DNA from: Pseudomonas xionganensis
Lineage (GTDB): Bacteria; Pseudomonadota; Gammaproteobacteria; Pseudomonadales; Pseudomonadaceae
Assembly: GCF_009763245.1 (NCBI RefSeq)
Contig: NZ_WKJZ01000004.1
Coordinates: forward strand, 62,001-126,000
Length of the DNA: 64,000 nt
Direction: 5' to 3'
Notes under the pieces: generated by a model
Seen by the model: the letters and a program-made list of their open reading frames with translations, nothing else
Database searches by the model: none
Told to the model about the DNA's origin: nothing
In this document: positions 44,259 to 53,133 of the stretch, piece after piece
Numbering within the stretch: position 1 is the stretch's first letter
Layout: every line of letters starts with the position of its first letter
Made by a program: the position numbers and the translations under genes

Positions 44259-46133
44259 ATGCTGCAGAATATCAGGGACAATTCACAGGGTTGGATTGCC
44301 AAAACCATCATCGGCATTATCGTTGCGCTGCTCGCACTGACGGGTGTTGATGCCATCTTTACCGGTACCAGCAACAGTCAGAATGCCGCCAAGGTCAATG
44401 GTGAAGAGATCACCCTGACCGAACTTGGTCAGGCTGTGGAAATGCAGCGTCGGCAGTTGCTGCAACAGCTGGGGCGTGATTTCGATGCCTCGTTGCTGGA
44501 TGAAAAGCTGCTGCGTGATGCAGCCCTCAATGGTCTGGTCGAGCGCACCCTGCTGCTGCAAGGGGCTCGGGATGCCAAGTTCGCCTTTTCCCAGCAGGCG
44601 CTGGATCAGTTGATCCTGCAAACGCCGGAGTTCCTGGTTGACGGGCGTTTCAGTGCCGAGCGTTATGATCAGGTTATTCGCCAGCTGGGTTACAGCCGTC
44701 TGCAGTTCCGGCAGATGCTGGAGCAGGAAATGCTGATCGGTCAGCTGCGTGCCGGTCTGGCCAATAGCGGCTTCGTGACCGATGCGGAGGTTCAGGCCTT
44801 CGCCAGCCTGGAGCGTCAGACTCGCGATTTCGCCACGCTGCGCTTTAGTGCCGATACCGACGCGGTGAGCCTGAGCGACGATGACGTCAAGGCCTACTAC
44901 GATGCCCAGGCTTCGGCTTTTATGAGTCCTGAGCAGGTGGTGCTGGAGTATGTCGAGCTGAAGAAGGATGCCTTCTTCGATCAGGTTGAAGTCAGCGCCG
45001 AGGCCCTGCAAGAAGCCTACGAGCTGGAGATCGCCAACCTGGCCGAGCAGCGTCAGGCTGCCCATATTCTGGTTGAGGTCGGGGACGAGTTGAATGACGA
45101 ACAGGCCAAGGCCAAGCTCGATGGCATTCGTCAGCGTCTCGAACAGGGTGAGGACTTCGCTGCTCTGGCCAAGGAATTTTCCGATGATCCGGGTTCTGCG
45201 GCCGATGGTGGCGACCTGGGTTTCGCCGGCCCTGGTGTCTATGACCCAGCCTTTGAAGAAGCGCTCTATGCTCTGGGCGAAGGCGCCGTTTCCGAGCCGG
45301 TGCGCAGCGAGTTCGGCTGGCACCTGATCAAGCTGCTGGGCGTGCAGGCACCCGAGTTGCCGAGCTTTGCCAGTCTGGAAGACAAGCTCAAGCGTGAGCT
45401 CAAGGCGCGCCAGGTCGAGCAGCGTTTTGTTGAGGTGGCCAAGGATCTGGAGGATGCCGCCTTTGAAGCGTCCGATCTGGCCCAGCCTGCTCAGGAGTTG
45501 GGTTTGCAGGTGCAGGTCAGTGCGCCCTTCGGTCGCGAGGGCGGCGAGGGGCTGACGGCCAATCGTCAGGTGATCCAGGCGGCCTTCAGTGATGAAGTGC
45601 TGGAAGACGGCAGCAACAGCAGTCTGATCGAGCTGGACCCGGATACCGTGGTCGTGGTGCGGGTCAAGGAACACCTCAAGCCGGAGCAACTGGCCCTGGA
45701 GCAGGTGGCTGACAGTATTCGCCAGCAGTTGACCCAGGTGCGTGCCAGCGAGGCCGCCAAGGTCAAAGGTGAGGCGTTGCTGAGTGCACTGCGTGAGGGT
45801 CAGACGCCGGTCGAGCAGGCTGAGCTGGGTCAGGTCTGGGCCGTGGTCGAAGCGGCTACGCGCAATCAGGAAGGCATCGAGCCGCAGGTTCTGCAGGCCT
45901 TGTTCCGCATGCCCAAGCCCGAATCCGCCGACAAGCCCGTGTTCGCATCAGTAAGTCTGAACAATGGCGACTTCGTGATTCTGCGCCTCAATGGCGTCAA
46001 TCAGCCCGAGCAGGCGCTGAGCGAGGAGGAGAAGGCCATGTATGCCCGCTTCCTGGCTTCGCGTAGTGGTCAGCAGGATTTCGCTGCGTTCCGTCAGCAA
46101 CTGCAAAGCACGGCCGATATCGAGCGCTTCTGA
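44259..46133 (+). CDS. ppiD: Periplasmic chaperone/peptidyl-prolyl isomerase PpiD
   Basis: This 624-residue protein has an N-terminal inner-membrane anchor (KTIIGIIVALLALTGVDAI), a SurA-like N-terminal domain and one parvulin domain at about residues 265-355 (AAHILVEVGDE, FSDDPGSAADGGDLGF, SEFGWHLIKLL). The remainder is a SurA-like chaperone scaffold. It binds proteins leaving the Sec translocon. The ATG at 44259 has GGGGGAAT upstream; longer forms lack the signal anchor position. In the gene order I remember, fabI normally follows; here acnB does. Confidence 0.95.
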   Translation: MLQNIRDNSQGWIAKTIIGIIVALLALTGVDAIFTGTSNSQNAAKVNGEEITLTELGQAVEMQRRQLLQQLGRDFDASLLDEKLLRDAALNGLVERTLLLQGARDAKFAFSQQALDQLILQTPEFLVDGRFSAERYDQVIRQLGYSRLQFRQMLEQEMLIGQLRAGLANSGFVTDAEVQAFASLERQTRDFATLRFSADTDAVSLSDDDVKAYYDAQASAFMSPEQVVLEYVELKKDAFFDQVEVSAEALQEAYELEIANLAEQRQAAHILVEVGDELNDEQAKAKLDGIRQRLEQGEDFAALAKEFSDDPGSAADGGDLGFAGPGVYDPAFEEALYALGEGAVSEPVRSEFGWHLIKLLGVQAPELPSFASLEDKLKRELKARQVEQRFVEVAKDLEDAAFEASDLAQPAQELGLQVQVSAPFGREGGEGLTANRQVIQAAFSDEVLEDGSNSSLIELDPDTVVVVRVKEHLKPEQLALEQVADSIRQQLTQVRASEAAKVKGEALLSALREGQTPVEQAELGQVWAVVEAATRNQEGIEPQVLQALFRMPKPESADKPVFASVSLNNGDFVILRLNGVNQPEQALSEEEKAMYARFLASRSGQQDFAAFRQQLQSTADIERF

Positions 46134-46160
46134 TAGCGCCTTGTTAGGCTAAGCTGAACA

Positions 46161-46194
46161 GACAATGCCCGTATCGCAAGATACGGGCATTGTC
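46161..46194 (+). terminator. Terminator of ppiD, perfect 15-bp stem
   Basis: GACAATGCCCGTATC-GCAA-GATACGGGCATTGTC has no mismatch and a GNRA-type tetraloop. It is followed by GTTTCT, a modest T tract. Confidence 0.85.
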
Positions 46195-46330
46195 GTTTCT
46201 GCACGGCTGATGTGCTTGCTGCGATACCTCTGGCGTTGTTTTGTGCATGAGGGGGCACAGCTTGATACGGCACCTGTATGGCCAAGACCGTTCCGGTGCT
46301 CGTCTAATACTGATTTTTATGCGCGCATAA

Positions 46331-46361
46331 GCAAACGCCCCGAACCAGTCGGGGCGTTTGC
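46331..46361 (-). terminator. Probable terminator of acnB
   Basis: The 13-bp stem GCAAACGCCCCGA/TCGGGGCGTTTGC lies 50 nt beyond the acnB stop on the minus strand. The T tract is weak on both strands (CTTATG on the minus strand). Confidence 0.6.
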
Positions 46362-46410
46362 TTGTTGCTGTAAGCTCGACCGTTGCCAGTCGAGCTAGTG
46401 CCTCAATCTA

Positions 46411-49020
46411 TCAGGCCTGCACTACCGGGATCATGGCGTTGGCCGCCGCGTCACGGTATTCAGCCATCTGGTCGAAGCTCAGGTAGCGGTAGACGTCGGC
46501 AGCCATGCTATCGATATCCTTGGCGTACTGCATGTACTCCTCGACGCTCGGCAGCTTGCCGATGATCGAAGCGACCGCTGCCAGTTCGGCGGAGGCCAGG
46601 TACACGTTGGTGGCATCGCCCAGACGGTTGGGGAAGTTACGGGTCGAGGTGGAAACCACGGTCGAACCGGTCTGTACCCGCGCCTGGTTACCCATGCACA
46701 GCGAGCAACCCGGCATTTCCATGCGCGCGCCAGCCTTGCCGTAGATGCCGTAGTAGCCTTCTTCGGTCAGCTGGTGAGCGTCCATCTTGGTTGGCGGAGC
46801 CAGCCACAGACGGGTCGGAATGCCACCCTTGACCTTGTCCAGCAACTTGCCGGCAGCGCGGAAGTGGCCGATGTTGGTCATGCACGAACCGATGAACACT
46901 TCGTCGATCTTCTCACCGGCGACGGTGGAGAGCAGGCGGGCGTCGTCTGGATCGTTCGGCGCGCAGAGTACGGGCTCCTTGACGTCGGCCAGATCGATCT
47001 CGATCACGGCGGCGTACTCGGCGTCCTTGTCGGCTTCCAGCAGCTGCGGGTTGGCCAGCCAGGCTTCCATGGCCTTGGCGCGGCGCTCCAGGGTGCGGGC
47101 ATCGCCGTAGCCTTCGCCGATCATCCAGCGCAGCATGGTGATGTTGGACTTCAGGTACTCGGCGATGGCGCTTTCCGGCAGCTTGATGGTGCAGCCTGCG
47201 GCGGAACGCTCGGCAGAGGCGTCGGACAGCTCGAAGGCCTGCTCGACGGTCAGCTCGTCCAGACCTTCGATTTCCAGGATGCGGCCGGAGAAGATGTTCT
47301 TCTTGCCCTTCTTCTCGACGGTCAACAGGCCAGCCTGGATGGCGTAGTAAGGGATGGCATGGACCAGGTCACGCAGGGTGATGCCTGGCTGCAGCTTGCC
47401 CTTGAAGCGCACCAGTACGGATTCCGGCATGTCCAGCGGCATCACGCCGGTGGCGGCGGCGAAGGCGACCAGGCCGGAGCCGGCCGGGAAGCTGATGCCC
47501 ATCGGGAAGCGGGTGTGCGAGTCGCCACCGGTACCCACGGTGTCCGGCAGCAGCATGCGGTTCAGCCAGCTGTGGATGATGCCGTCGCCCGGACGCAGGG
47601 ACACACCGCCGCGGGTCATGATGAAGTCCGGCAGGGTGTGGTGGGTGTTCACATCGATCGGCTTCGGATAAGCCGCGGTGTGGCAGAAGGACTGCATCAC
47701 CAGGTCGGCCGAGAAGCCCAGGCAGGCCAGGTCTTTCAGCTCGTCGCGGGTCATCGGGCCGGTGGTGTCCTGGGAACCCACGGTGGTCATCTTCGGTTCG
47801 CAGTAGGTGCCCGGACGCACGCCCAGGCCTTCAGCCAGACCGCAGGCGCGACCGACCATCTTCTGCGCCAGGGTGAAACCCTTGCCGCTGTCGACCGGAG
47901 CTTCCGGCTTCTTGAACAGGGTGGACGGAGGCAGACCCAGCTCGGCGCGAGCCTTCTCGGTCAGGCCGCGACCCACGATCAGCGGAATACGGCCGCCGGC
48001 GCGTACTTCGTCGAGCAGTACGTCGGTCTTCAGCTGGAAGCTGGTGACCAGTTCGTCGCTGCCATGGCGGCGCACTTCGCCCTTGATCGGGTAGACGTCG
48101 ATCACGTCGCCCATGGCCAGGTTGCTGCAGTCGAATTCGATCGGCAGGGCGCCGGCGTCTTCCATGGTGTTGTAGAAGATCGGGGCGATCTTGGTGCCGA
48201 AGCAGAAGCCACCGGCGCGCTTGTTCGGCACGTTCGGGATGTCATCGCCGAAGAACCACAGCACCGAGTTGGTGGCGGACTTGCGCGAGGAGCCGGTACC
48301 GACCACGTCACCGACATAGGCGACCGGGTAGCCCTTGGCCTTGAGTTCTTCCATCTGCTTGATCGGGCCGACCGAACCCGGTACGTCCGGGTTGATGCCG
48401 TCGCGGGCCATCTTCAGCATGGCCAGGGCGTGCAGCGGGATGTCCGGGCGGGACCAGGCATCAGGGGCCGGCGACAGGTCGTCGGTGTTGGTTTCGCCGG
48501 TGACCTTGAATACGGTCAGGGTGACTTTTTCCGGTACGGCAGGGCGGTTCTGGAACCACTCGCCATCGGCCCAGGATTGCATCACGGCCTTGGCGTGCTG
48601 GTTGCCGGCCTTGGCCTTCTCGGCCACGTCGTGGAAGGCATCGAACATCAGCAGGGTGTGCTTCAGTTGCTCGGCGGCAACGGAGGCCAGTTCGGCATCG
48701 TCCAGCAGTTCAACCAGGGTGGTGATGTTGTAGCCGCCCTGCATGGTGCCCAGCAGTTCAACGGCGCGGGCCTTGGACAGCAGTGGAGAGCTGGCTTCAC
48801 CCTTGGCCAGGGCAGAGAGGAAGCCGGCCTTGACGTAAGCGGCTTCGTCCACGCCCGCCGGTACGCGGTTGGTGATCAAGTCGACGAGGAATGCTTCTTC
48901 GCCTGCGGGTGGGTTTTTCAGCAGCTCGACCAGGCCTGCGGTTTGTTCGGCGTTCAGCGGCTGGGGCACGATACCCTGAGCGGCACGCTCTGCTACGTGT
49001 TTGCGATAGGCTTCAAGCAC
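46411..49020 (-). CDS. acnB: Aconitate hydratase B (bifunctional 2-methylisocitrate dehydratase)
   Basis: This 869-residue enzyme isomerises citrate to isocitrate in the TCA cycle and may dehydrate 2-methylcitrate-derived isomers. AcnB features are the N-terminal HEAT-like domain, the swivel domain first, and the [4Fe-4S] cysteines in IGSCMTNIGHF and PGCSLCMGNQAR. The GTG at 49020 (GTG CTT GAA GCC, family MLEAYRKH) has GAGGG upstream; nine further in-frame codons upstream lack family similarity. AcnB also binds mRNA when iron is low, as known from E. coli. It is divergent from the DUF1289 gene. Confidence 0.97.
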   Translation of the reverse strand: MLEAYRKHVAERAAQGIVPQPLNAEQTAGLVELLKNPPAGEEAFLVDLITNRVPAGVDEAAYVKAGFLSALAKGEASSPLLSKARAVELLGTMQGGYNITTLVELLDDAELASVAAEQLKHTLLMFDAFHDVAEKAKAGNQHAKAVMQSWADGEWFQNRPAVPEKVTLTVFKVTGETNTDDLSPAPDAWSRPDIPLHALAMLKMARDGINPDVPGSVGPIKQMEELKAKGYPVAYVGDVVGTGSSRKSATNSVLWFFGDDIPNVPNKRAGGFCFGTKIAPIFYNTMEDAGALPIEFDCSNLAMGDVIDVYPIKGEVRRHGSDELVTSFQLKTDVLLDEVRAGGRIPLIVGRGLTEKARAELGLPPSTLFKKPEAPVDSGKGFTLAQKMVGRACGLAEGLGVRPGTYCEPKMTTVGSQDTTGPMTRDELKDLACLGFSADLVMQSFCHTAAYPKPIDVNTHHTLPDFIMTRGGVSLRPGDGIIHSWLNRMLLPDTVGTGGDSHTRFPMGISFPAGSGLVAFAAATGVMPLDMPESVLVRFKGKLQPGITLRDLVHAIPYYAIQAGLLTVEKKGKKNIFSGRILEIEGLDELTVEQAFELSDASAERSAAGCTIKLPESAIAEYLKSNITMLRWMIGEGYGDARTLERRAKAMEAWLANPQLLEADKDAEYAAVIEIDLADVKEPVLCAPNDPDDARLLSTVAGEKIDEVFIGSCMTNIGHFRAAGKLLDKVKGGIPTRLWLAPPTKMDAHQLTEEGYYGIYGKAGARMEMPGCSLCMGNQARVQTGSTVVSTSTRNFPNRLGDATNVYLASAELAAVASIIGKLPSVEEYMQYAKDIDSMAADVYRYLSFDQMAEYRDAAANAMIPVVQA

Positions 49021-49426
49021 AGTTATTACCCTCATCAGTGGTCCCAAAGGGTTGTCCGGGACGCGATCCAGAAAACAACAAACCAGGCGCTTCGTGGCTT
49101 TATGGGCCGCTTAGCCGAGGTTTCGTTGCTCCCTTCCAGAAGCTGCTTTCAAAGTTTTACGCCGGCAGGTCGGGTCTGATGAGGGCTGGTGCGGACGCTT
49201 GAAGGATGGCTCAAGGGTCGGCACCAACATCGAACCTGCAGGATAGACTGTGCTCGTGACGCTTTGAAAACAGCTTCCAACGGACATTGGCGCCTATTAA
49301 AGGCGGGCCGATTCTACTGGAAAGCTTCGTTAAAGTTAAGTCAAAGCCCCGCCTGATCCGGGGGTGATCTGCCTTAGACAAAGGGCTAAGATGCCAGCCT
49401 GTCAGCCAGTGCCCGTTGTCCTCGTT
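49021..49426. other. Divergent intergenic region, acnB/DUF1289
   Basis: These 406 bp hold both promoters and the leader of acnB. I see no coding segment with family similarity and no recognised riboswitch. A short GC-rich inverted stretch, CGCCTATTAAAGGCG (49290-49304), is a possible hairpin. Confidence 0.3.
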
Positions 49427-49903
49427 ATGTCCAATCAGCGTATCAAAACCCCCTGTGTCGGCCTTTGCTCCACCGTTTACGGTGATCTGGTGTGCCGTGG
49501 CTGCAAGCGCTTTCACCATGAGGTGACCCACTGGAACGGTTACAGCGAGGACGAGAAGCAGGCGGTCTGGTCGCGCCTGGAGGCGCTGCTGGTTCAGGTG
49601 ATGCAGGCCAAGGTGGAAGTGTTCGATGCCCAGCGCCTGCGCATTCAGCTGGAGCAGCGGCAGATCCGTTTCGTGCCGCAGCAGTCACCCTATTGCTGGG
49701 CTTACCAGCTGATTGCCCGGGGTGCGCGGGTAATCAGTCAGCTGGATGCCTATGGCATGGCGCTGCTGCCGGAATTTCGCGACTGGGCGCTGCCGGATCT
49801 GCGTGATGCCATCGACCGCGAGTTTTTTCTGCTCTCCGAAGCCCACTATGAACGCTACCTGGCGCCGAAGTTTCTCCGTGATGGAGCCTTGCAGCGGTTA
49901 TAA
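49427..49903 (+). CDS. DUF1289-domain protein
   Basis: This 158-residue protein begins MSNQRIKTPCVGLCSTVYGD and continues VCRGCKRFHHEV. The four cysteines in CVGLC-x8-CRGC are the DUF1289 signature, suggesting a metal or Fe-S site. The rest is helical, with a conserved-looking C-terminal segment (EFRDWALPDLRDAIDREFF). The function is unknown. The start at 49427 gives the family N-terminus; ATG at 49391 is possible. It corresponds in position to PA1788 as I recall, next to acnB. Confidence 0.88.
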   Translation: MSNQRIKTPCVGLCSTVYGDLVCRGCKRFHHEVTHWNGYSEDEKQAVWSRLEALLVQVMQAKVEVFDAQRLRIQLEQRQIRFVPQQSPYCWAYQLIARGARVISQLDAYGMALLPEFRDWALPDLRDAIDREFFLLSEAHYERYLAPKFLRDGALQRL

Positions 49904-49908
49904 ACGAG

Positions 49909-49935
49909 AAAAGCCACCGGGTCAGGGTGGCTTTT
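49909..49935. terminator. Bidirectional terminator, DUF1289/uspE-like
   Basis: AAAAGCCACC-GGGTCAG-GGTGGCTTTT is a 10-bp stem with flanking A and T runs, 6 nt after the DUF1289 stop and 19 nt from the convergent stop. Confidence 0.88.
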
Positions 49936-49953
49936 GGCGACTCGCGAGGGCTG

Positions 49954-50817
49954 TCAGTGCTGCGCCACCAGTTCCTCCAGGTGAGCGATGATTTCCTCCG
50001 GCTTGAGTACCAGGATGTCACTTTCCAGGGAGTCGAGGATGACCTCGGCGGTGTTGCCGATCAGGGCGCCGGACAAACCGGTACGGGCCACGGTGCCGAT
50101 CACGGTAACGCCAGCGCCGACCTTGTGCGCAACCTGGGGGATCAGCACGTCAGCCGGGCCTTCCACCACGTGCAGGCGTTCATCGGAGATGCCGTACTCG
50201 GCCTGGAAGGCCTTGCACTGCTCACGGTAGCGCGCCTCGATGGTTTCCTTGAGCTGGAAGGTCGGATCGGCGGCGGACAGCATGGGGGCCGGGTGGGCGC
50301 TGATCACATGGAGGTCGGCCTTGGCCAATGCGGCTATATCGAAACCGTGGCTGACGATGCTGGTGTGCAGTACGCGGTGGTCGGAGTCGGCGTTGCCCAC
50401 ATCCACTGCCGCGAGAATGGCGCTGCCCGCCCAGGGCTTGTCGGTCTTGACCAGCAAGACCGGGCCTGGGCAGTAGCGCAGCAGTTTCCAGTCATCGGGG
50501 GTGAGAATGGCCTTTTTCAGCGGGTTGTCCGGGAAGTGTTGCTTGATCACCAGGCCACAACCTTCGGCCTGCTGCACGCTGATGATGGTCTGGTGCAGGC
50601 TTTCATGCCAGGCCTGCTGGGCAGAGACGCTATAACCCTCGCCACTGAGCAAGCCGCTCAAGTCCTTGAGGAAGGCGGTGTGATCCTGTTTCTTGTCGCA
50701 AACCAGCAGATGCAGGTGCGATTGGGTGACTCCGGCGATCAGCTTGGCGCGCTTGAGGGCCAGGCCTTCCGGCTGATCGGGTTCCATTACCACCAGAATG
50801 CTACGAATCGCTTGCAT
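49954..50817 (-). CDS. Tandem universal stress protein (UspE-like)
   Basis: The 287-residue protein has two Usp-like halves. The N-terminal half (MQAIRSILVVMEPDQPEGLA) has lost the nucleotide motif. The C-terminal half (ILAAVDVGNADSD ... TVIGTVARTGLSGALIGNTAE) keeps a G-rich binding segment. The ATG at 50817 has GGAGTTAAGC upstream. A TTGAC-N4-GTCAA box lies 42-43 bp before the predicted start site, the class II position for ANR/FNR activation. It is probably induced by oxygen limitation, as several Pseudomonas usp genes are. Confidence 0.9.
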   Translation of the reverse strand: MQAIRSILVVMEPDQPEGLALKRAKLIAGVTQSHLHLLVCDKKQDHTAFLKDLSGLLSGEGYSVSAQQAWHESLHQTIISVQQAEGCGLVIKQHFPDNPLKKAILTPDDWKLLRYCPGPVLLVKTDKPWAGSAILAAVDVGNADSDHRVLHTSIVSHGFDIAALAKADLHVISAHPAPMLSAADPTFQLKETIEARYREQCKAFQAEYGISDERLHVVEGPADVLIPQVAHKVGAGVTVIGTVARTGLSGALIGNTAEVILDSLESDILVLKPEEIIAHLEELVAQH

Positions 50818-50852
50818 GCTTAACTCCATGTGACAAGGTTGGGCTTGTGTTC

Positions 50853-50858
50853 ACTATA
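50853..50858 (-). promoter_or_regulatory. -10 element of the uspE-like gene
   Basis: TATAGT on the minus strand, with a start site near 50846 and a 28-nt leader before the ATG at 50817. Confidence 0.6.
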
Positions 50859-50881
50859 GATGGCTGAATCTGTCTGTGTAG

Positions 50882-50895
50882 TTGACCAATGTCAA
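50882..50895. promoter_or_regulatory. ANR/FNR-type binding site
   Basis: TTGACCAATGTCAA is a perfect inverted repeat, TTGAC-N4-GTCAA, close to the ANR/FNR consensus TTGAT-N4-ATCAA. Its centre (50888.5) is about 42.5 bp upstream of the inferred start site for the uspE-like gene, the class II activator position. It is about 50 bp upstream of the inferred miaE start. Confidence 0.7.
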
Positions 50896-50903
50896 CGGGC
50901 GCT

Positions 50904-50932
50904 CTGGTTGTTCGTGCGGGCATTCGTATAAT
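50904..50932 (+). promoter_or_regulatory. Probable miaE promoter
   Basis: CTGGTT at 50904-50909 and a perfect TATAAT at 50927-50932 are separated by 17 bp. The -35 is weak. A start near 50939 leaves a leader of about 110 nt. Confidence 0.6.
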
Positions 50933-51050
50933 GGCGCTTCAATCCTGCATATCGGCGTAATTGCCTTCAATTTATCGATATTTGCAGGCATGCCTAGTTT
51001 GTGCGCAGCCTGGCCGTTGCCGGCTTGCGCTTCTCAGGACAGCCATTTCC

Positions 51051-51653
51051 ATGCAATTCCCCGAAATTCACGACTTTCTTGCGTGCCGCACACCGCATGC
51101 CTGGATCGACGCCGCCCTGGCAGATCAGGAAACCTTGCTGATCGACCACAAGAACTGTGAATTCAAGGCCGCGAGCACGGCCCTGAGCCTGATGGCCAAG
51201 TACAGCACCTATGTCGATCTGCTCAACGCCATGTCGCGTCTGGCCCGCGAGGAGCTGGTGCATCACGAGCAGGTGCTGCGCATCATGAAGCGGCGCAAGA
51301 TCGGCCTGCGCCCGGTCTCGGCGGCGCGTTACGCCTCGGGCCTGCGCAAGATCGTGCGCACCCATGAGCCGCACAAGCTGGTGGATACCCTGGTGATCGG
51401 TGCCTTTATCGAGGCGCGCAGCTGCGAGCGTTTCGAGGCTCTGGTGCCGCATCTGGATGAGGAGCTGGGCAAGTTCTACTTCGGTTTGCTCAAGAGTGAG
51501 GCGCGGCACTTTCAGGGTTACCTGAAGCTGGCCTACCAGTATGGCGATGCCCAGGATGTGGGCCGCGCCGTGGAGCGGGTGAGGGCGCTGGAGCAGGAAT
51601 TGATCGAGTCGCCAGATACGGAGTTCCGTTTCCACAGTGGCGTACCGACCTGA
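51051..51653 (+). CDS. miaE: tRNA-(ms2io6A) hydroxylase MiaE
   Basis: The 200-residue ferritin-like diiron enzyme hydroxylates 2-methylthio-N6-isopentenyl-adenosine at position 37 of tRNAs. The four-helix diiron ligands are visible as E and EELVHHEQVL, EARSCERFE and SEARHFQGY. The ATG at 51051 is chosen because the family starts near LACRTPHAWID; upstream in-frame sequence lacks similarity. It needs oxygen, which gives a link to the ANR site upstream. Confidence 0.92.
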   Translation: MQFPEIHDFLACRTPHAWIDAALADQETLLIDHKNCEFKAASTALSLMAKYSTYVDLLNAMSRLAREELVHHEQVLRIMKRRKIGLRPVSAARYASGLRKIVRTHEPHKLVDTLVIGAFIEARSCERFEALVPHLDEELGKFYFGLLKSEARHFQGYLKLAYQYGDAQDVGRAVERVRALEQELIESPDTEFRFHSGVPT

Positions 51654-51660
51654 GGCAGTC

Positions 51661-51684
51661 AGGTAGCGCCCCAGGGCGCTACCT
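51661..51684. terminator. Hairpin between miaE and the SPFH gene
   Basis: AGGTAGCGCC-CCAG-GGCGCTACCT is a perfect 10-bp stem between convergent genes. No T run is present, so its strength as a terminator is uncertain. Confidence 0.6.
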
Positions 51685-51693
51685 ATGCTCGGC

Positions 51694-53025
51694 TTACTGC
51701 TTGATCTTCAGATCCAGCGCCAGGTCGCGGGCGGCCTTGGTCGCCAGAACCCCCATCAGCTGACCGATCTCACCCTGGCGGCTGCTGGCATCACCGGCGC
51801 CCCCCATCATCACGCTGGGTACCGGCGCCTTGGAGGCGGCATCGGCCCAGACCTGGTTGATGGCAATCAGGGCATCCAGCTTCGGCTGCAGGGCGCCGTC
51901 CGCCTTGATCACCGCTTCACGGGCATAGGCCTCGGCATCGGCGGTGATCTTCGTGGCATCGGCGGTGATGGCCGCCTTGTCGCGCAGCAGTTCGGCGGTC
52001 TGCTTCTCGATCTCGGCGCGGCCCTTTTCCCGCTCGGCGTTGATGATGGCCAGCTGCTTCTCGGTTTCCGCCTGGGTGGTGCGCTCGATCTGGTCGCGCA
52101 GGGTTTCCTGGCGGCGGGCTTCCACTTCCTTTTCACCGCGGGCGGTGACCAGCAGCTTTTCTTCCTCTTCCTTCAGGCGGTTCTGCCGGGCCACAGCCAG
52201 CTCGGCCAGGGCCTGCTGAACCTTGACCATGCGCTGCTTGTACTGCGGGTTGGGGTCGACGTTGGTGATGCGCGCCTCGACCACTTCCACGCCGTACTTG
52301 CGGAACTGCTGCTGTTTGCGCACCGGGATGCCCTTGCTGTCCATGACCTTTTCGGTGATGAACTGGCTGGCATTGTTGTCGCCGAAGTTACCCTGTTCGG
52401 TTCCGGCCTGCAGGATCGCGGTCTGGGTCGGCAGATGGCCGCGCGGGCCGCGCACTTCCTTGCGCTTGATCAGGTAAAGGCCGTCGTTGAGCTGGTTTTC
52501 GAACTCGGCGGCAAATTCGCTGCGGGCGCCGGCATAGAAATCGTCGGCGCTCATCAGCGAGGCGGTGGCCTGCAGGGTTTCCTTGATGGCCGGCACCAGG
52601 GCGGTGGTGATGAAGTTTTCCGGGTTGCGATATTCCTGGGCGATGATCAGGAACTGCTCGCCGGTGGGCAGGCGAAAGCGCGCCGAGGACTCGACCTTGG
52701 CGTCGACGTTGCCGAGAAAGACGATGGGAAAGGCTTCGATGGTAGCGCCCAGGGAGTCGTTGTCGCTGTTGTCGTTGATCGCCAAGGCTTCGGTGAGTAC
52801 CGACTGCACGCTCAGGGCCTTTTTCCAGGCGGTGGCGCGGCCGAACCATTTGGTGGCGTAGCCGACGTCGTCAACGATCTTTTCTTCGCCGAAGATGGTC
52901 CGCACATGAGTGGCGAAGCCGGCCTCGTTGTAGAAGAACACGCCATTGAAGGTGACAAAGCCCAGCGCCAGGGCGGCGGCCGGGGCGATGGCGAATTTGA
53001 GAAGCTGTTCCTTGTTGATCTGCAT
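51694..53025 (-). CDS. SPFH/band-7 domain membrane protein
   Basis: The 443-residue protein has an N-terminal transmembrane helix (FAIAPAAALALGFVTFNGVFF) and an SPFH domain at about residues 35-250. An Ala/Glu/Arg-rich coiled coil covers about 275-375 (EEEEKLLVTARGEKEVEARR). Such proteins scaffold membrane microdomains or protease complexes. The ATG at 53025 has AGGA about 7 nt upstream and is preferred to the GTG at 53040. No NfeD-type partner is adjacent. Its specific role is unknown. Confidence 0.85.
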   Translation of the reverse strand: MQINKEQLLKFAIAPAAALALGFVTFNGVFFYNEAGFATHVRTIFGEEKIVDDVGYATKWFGRATAWKKALSVQSVLTEALAINDNSDNDSLGATIEAFPIVFLGNVDAKVESSARFRLPTGEQFLIIAQEYRNPENFITTALVPAIKETLQATASLMSADDFYAGARSEFAAEFENQLNDGLYLIKRKEVRGPRGHLPTQTAILQAGTEQGNFGDNNASQFITEKVMDSKGIPVRKQQQFRKYGVEVVEARITNVDPNPQYKQRMVKVQQALAELAVARQNRLKEEEEKLLVTARGEKEVEARRQETLRDQIERTTQAETEKQLAIINAEREKGRAEIEKQTAELLRDKAAITADATKITADAEAYAREAVIKADGALQPKLDALIAINQVWADAASKAPVPSVMMGGAGDASSRQGEIGQLMGVLATKAARDLALDLKIKQ

Positions 53026-53133
53026 GGCTAGTCCTTGCACGGGTGATGGGGGCGCCGATGCTGAGCGTGGCCATCACAGTCGTCAAGATCCGGGCGCATG
53101 TGGTTTTGTGCGCGGCATCAAGGAATCAGCGGA

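Noticed and set aside
46774..49179. 801-codon open frame opposite acnB
   Set aside because: It is a shadow of aconitase and has no motif, start signal or homologue I recognise.
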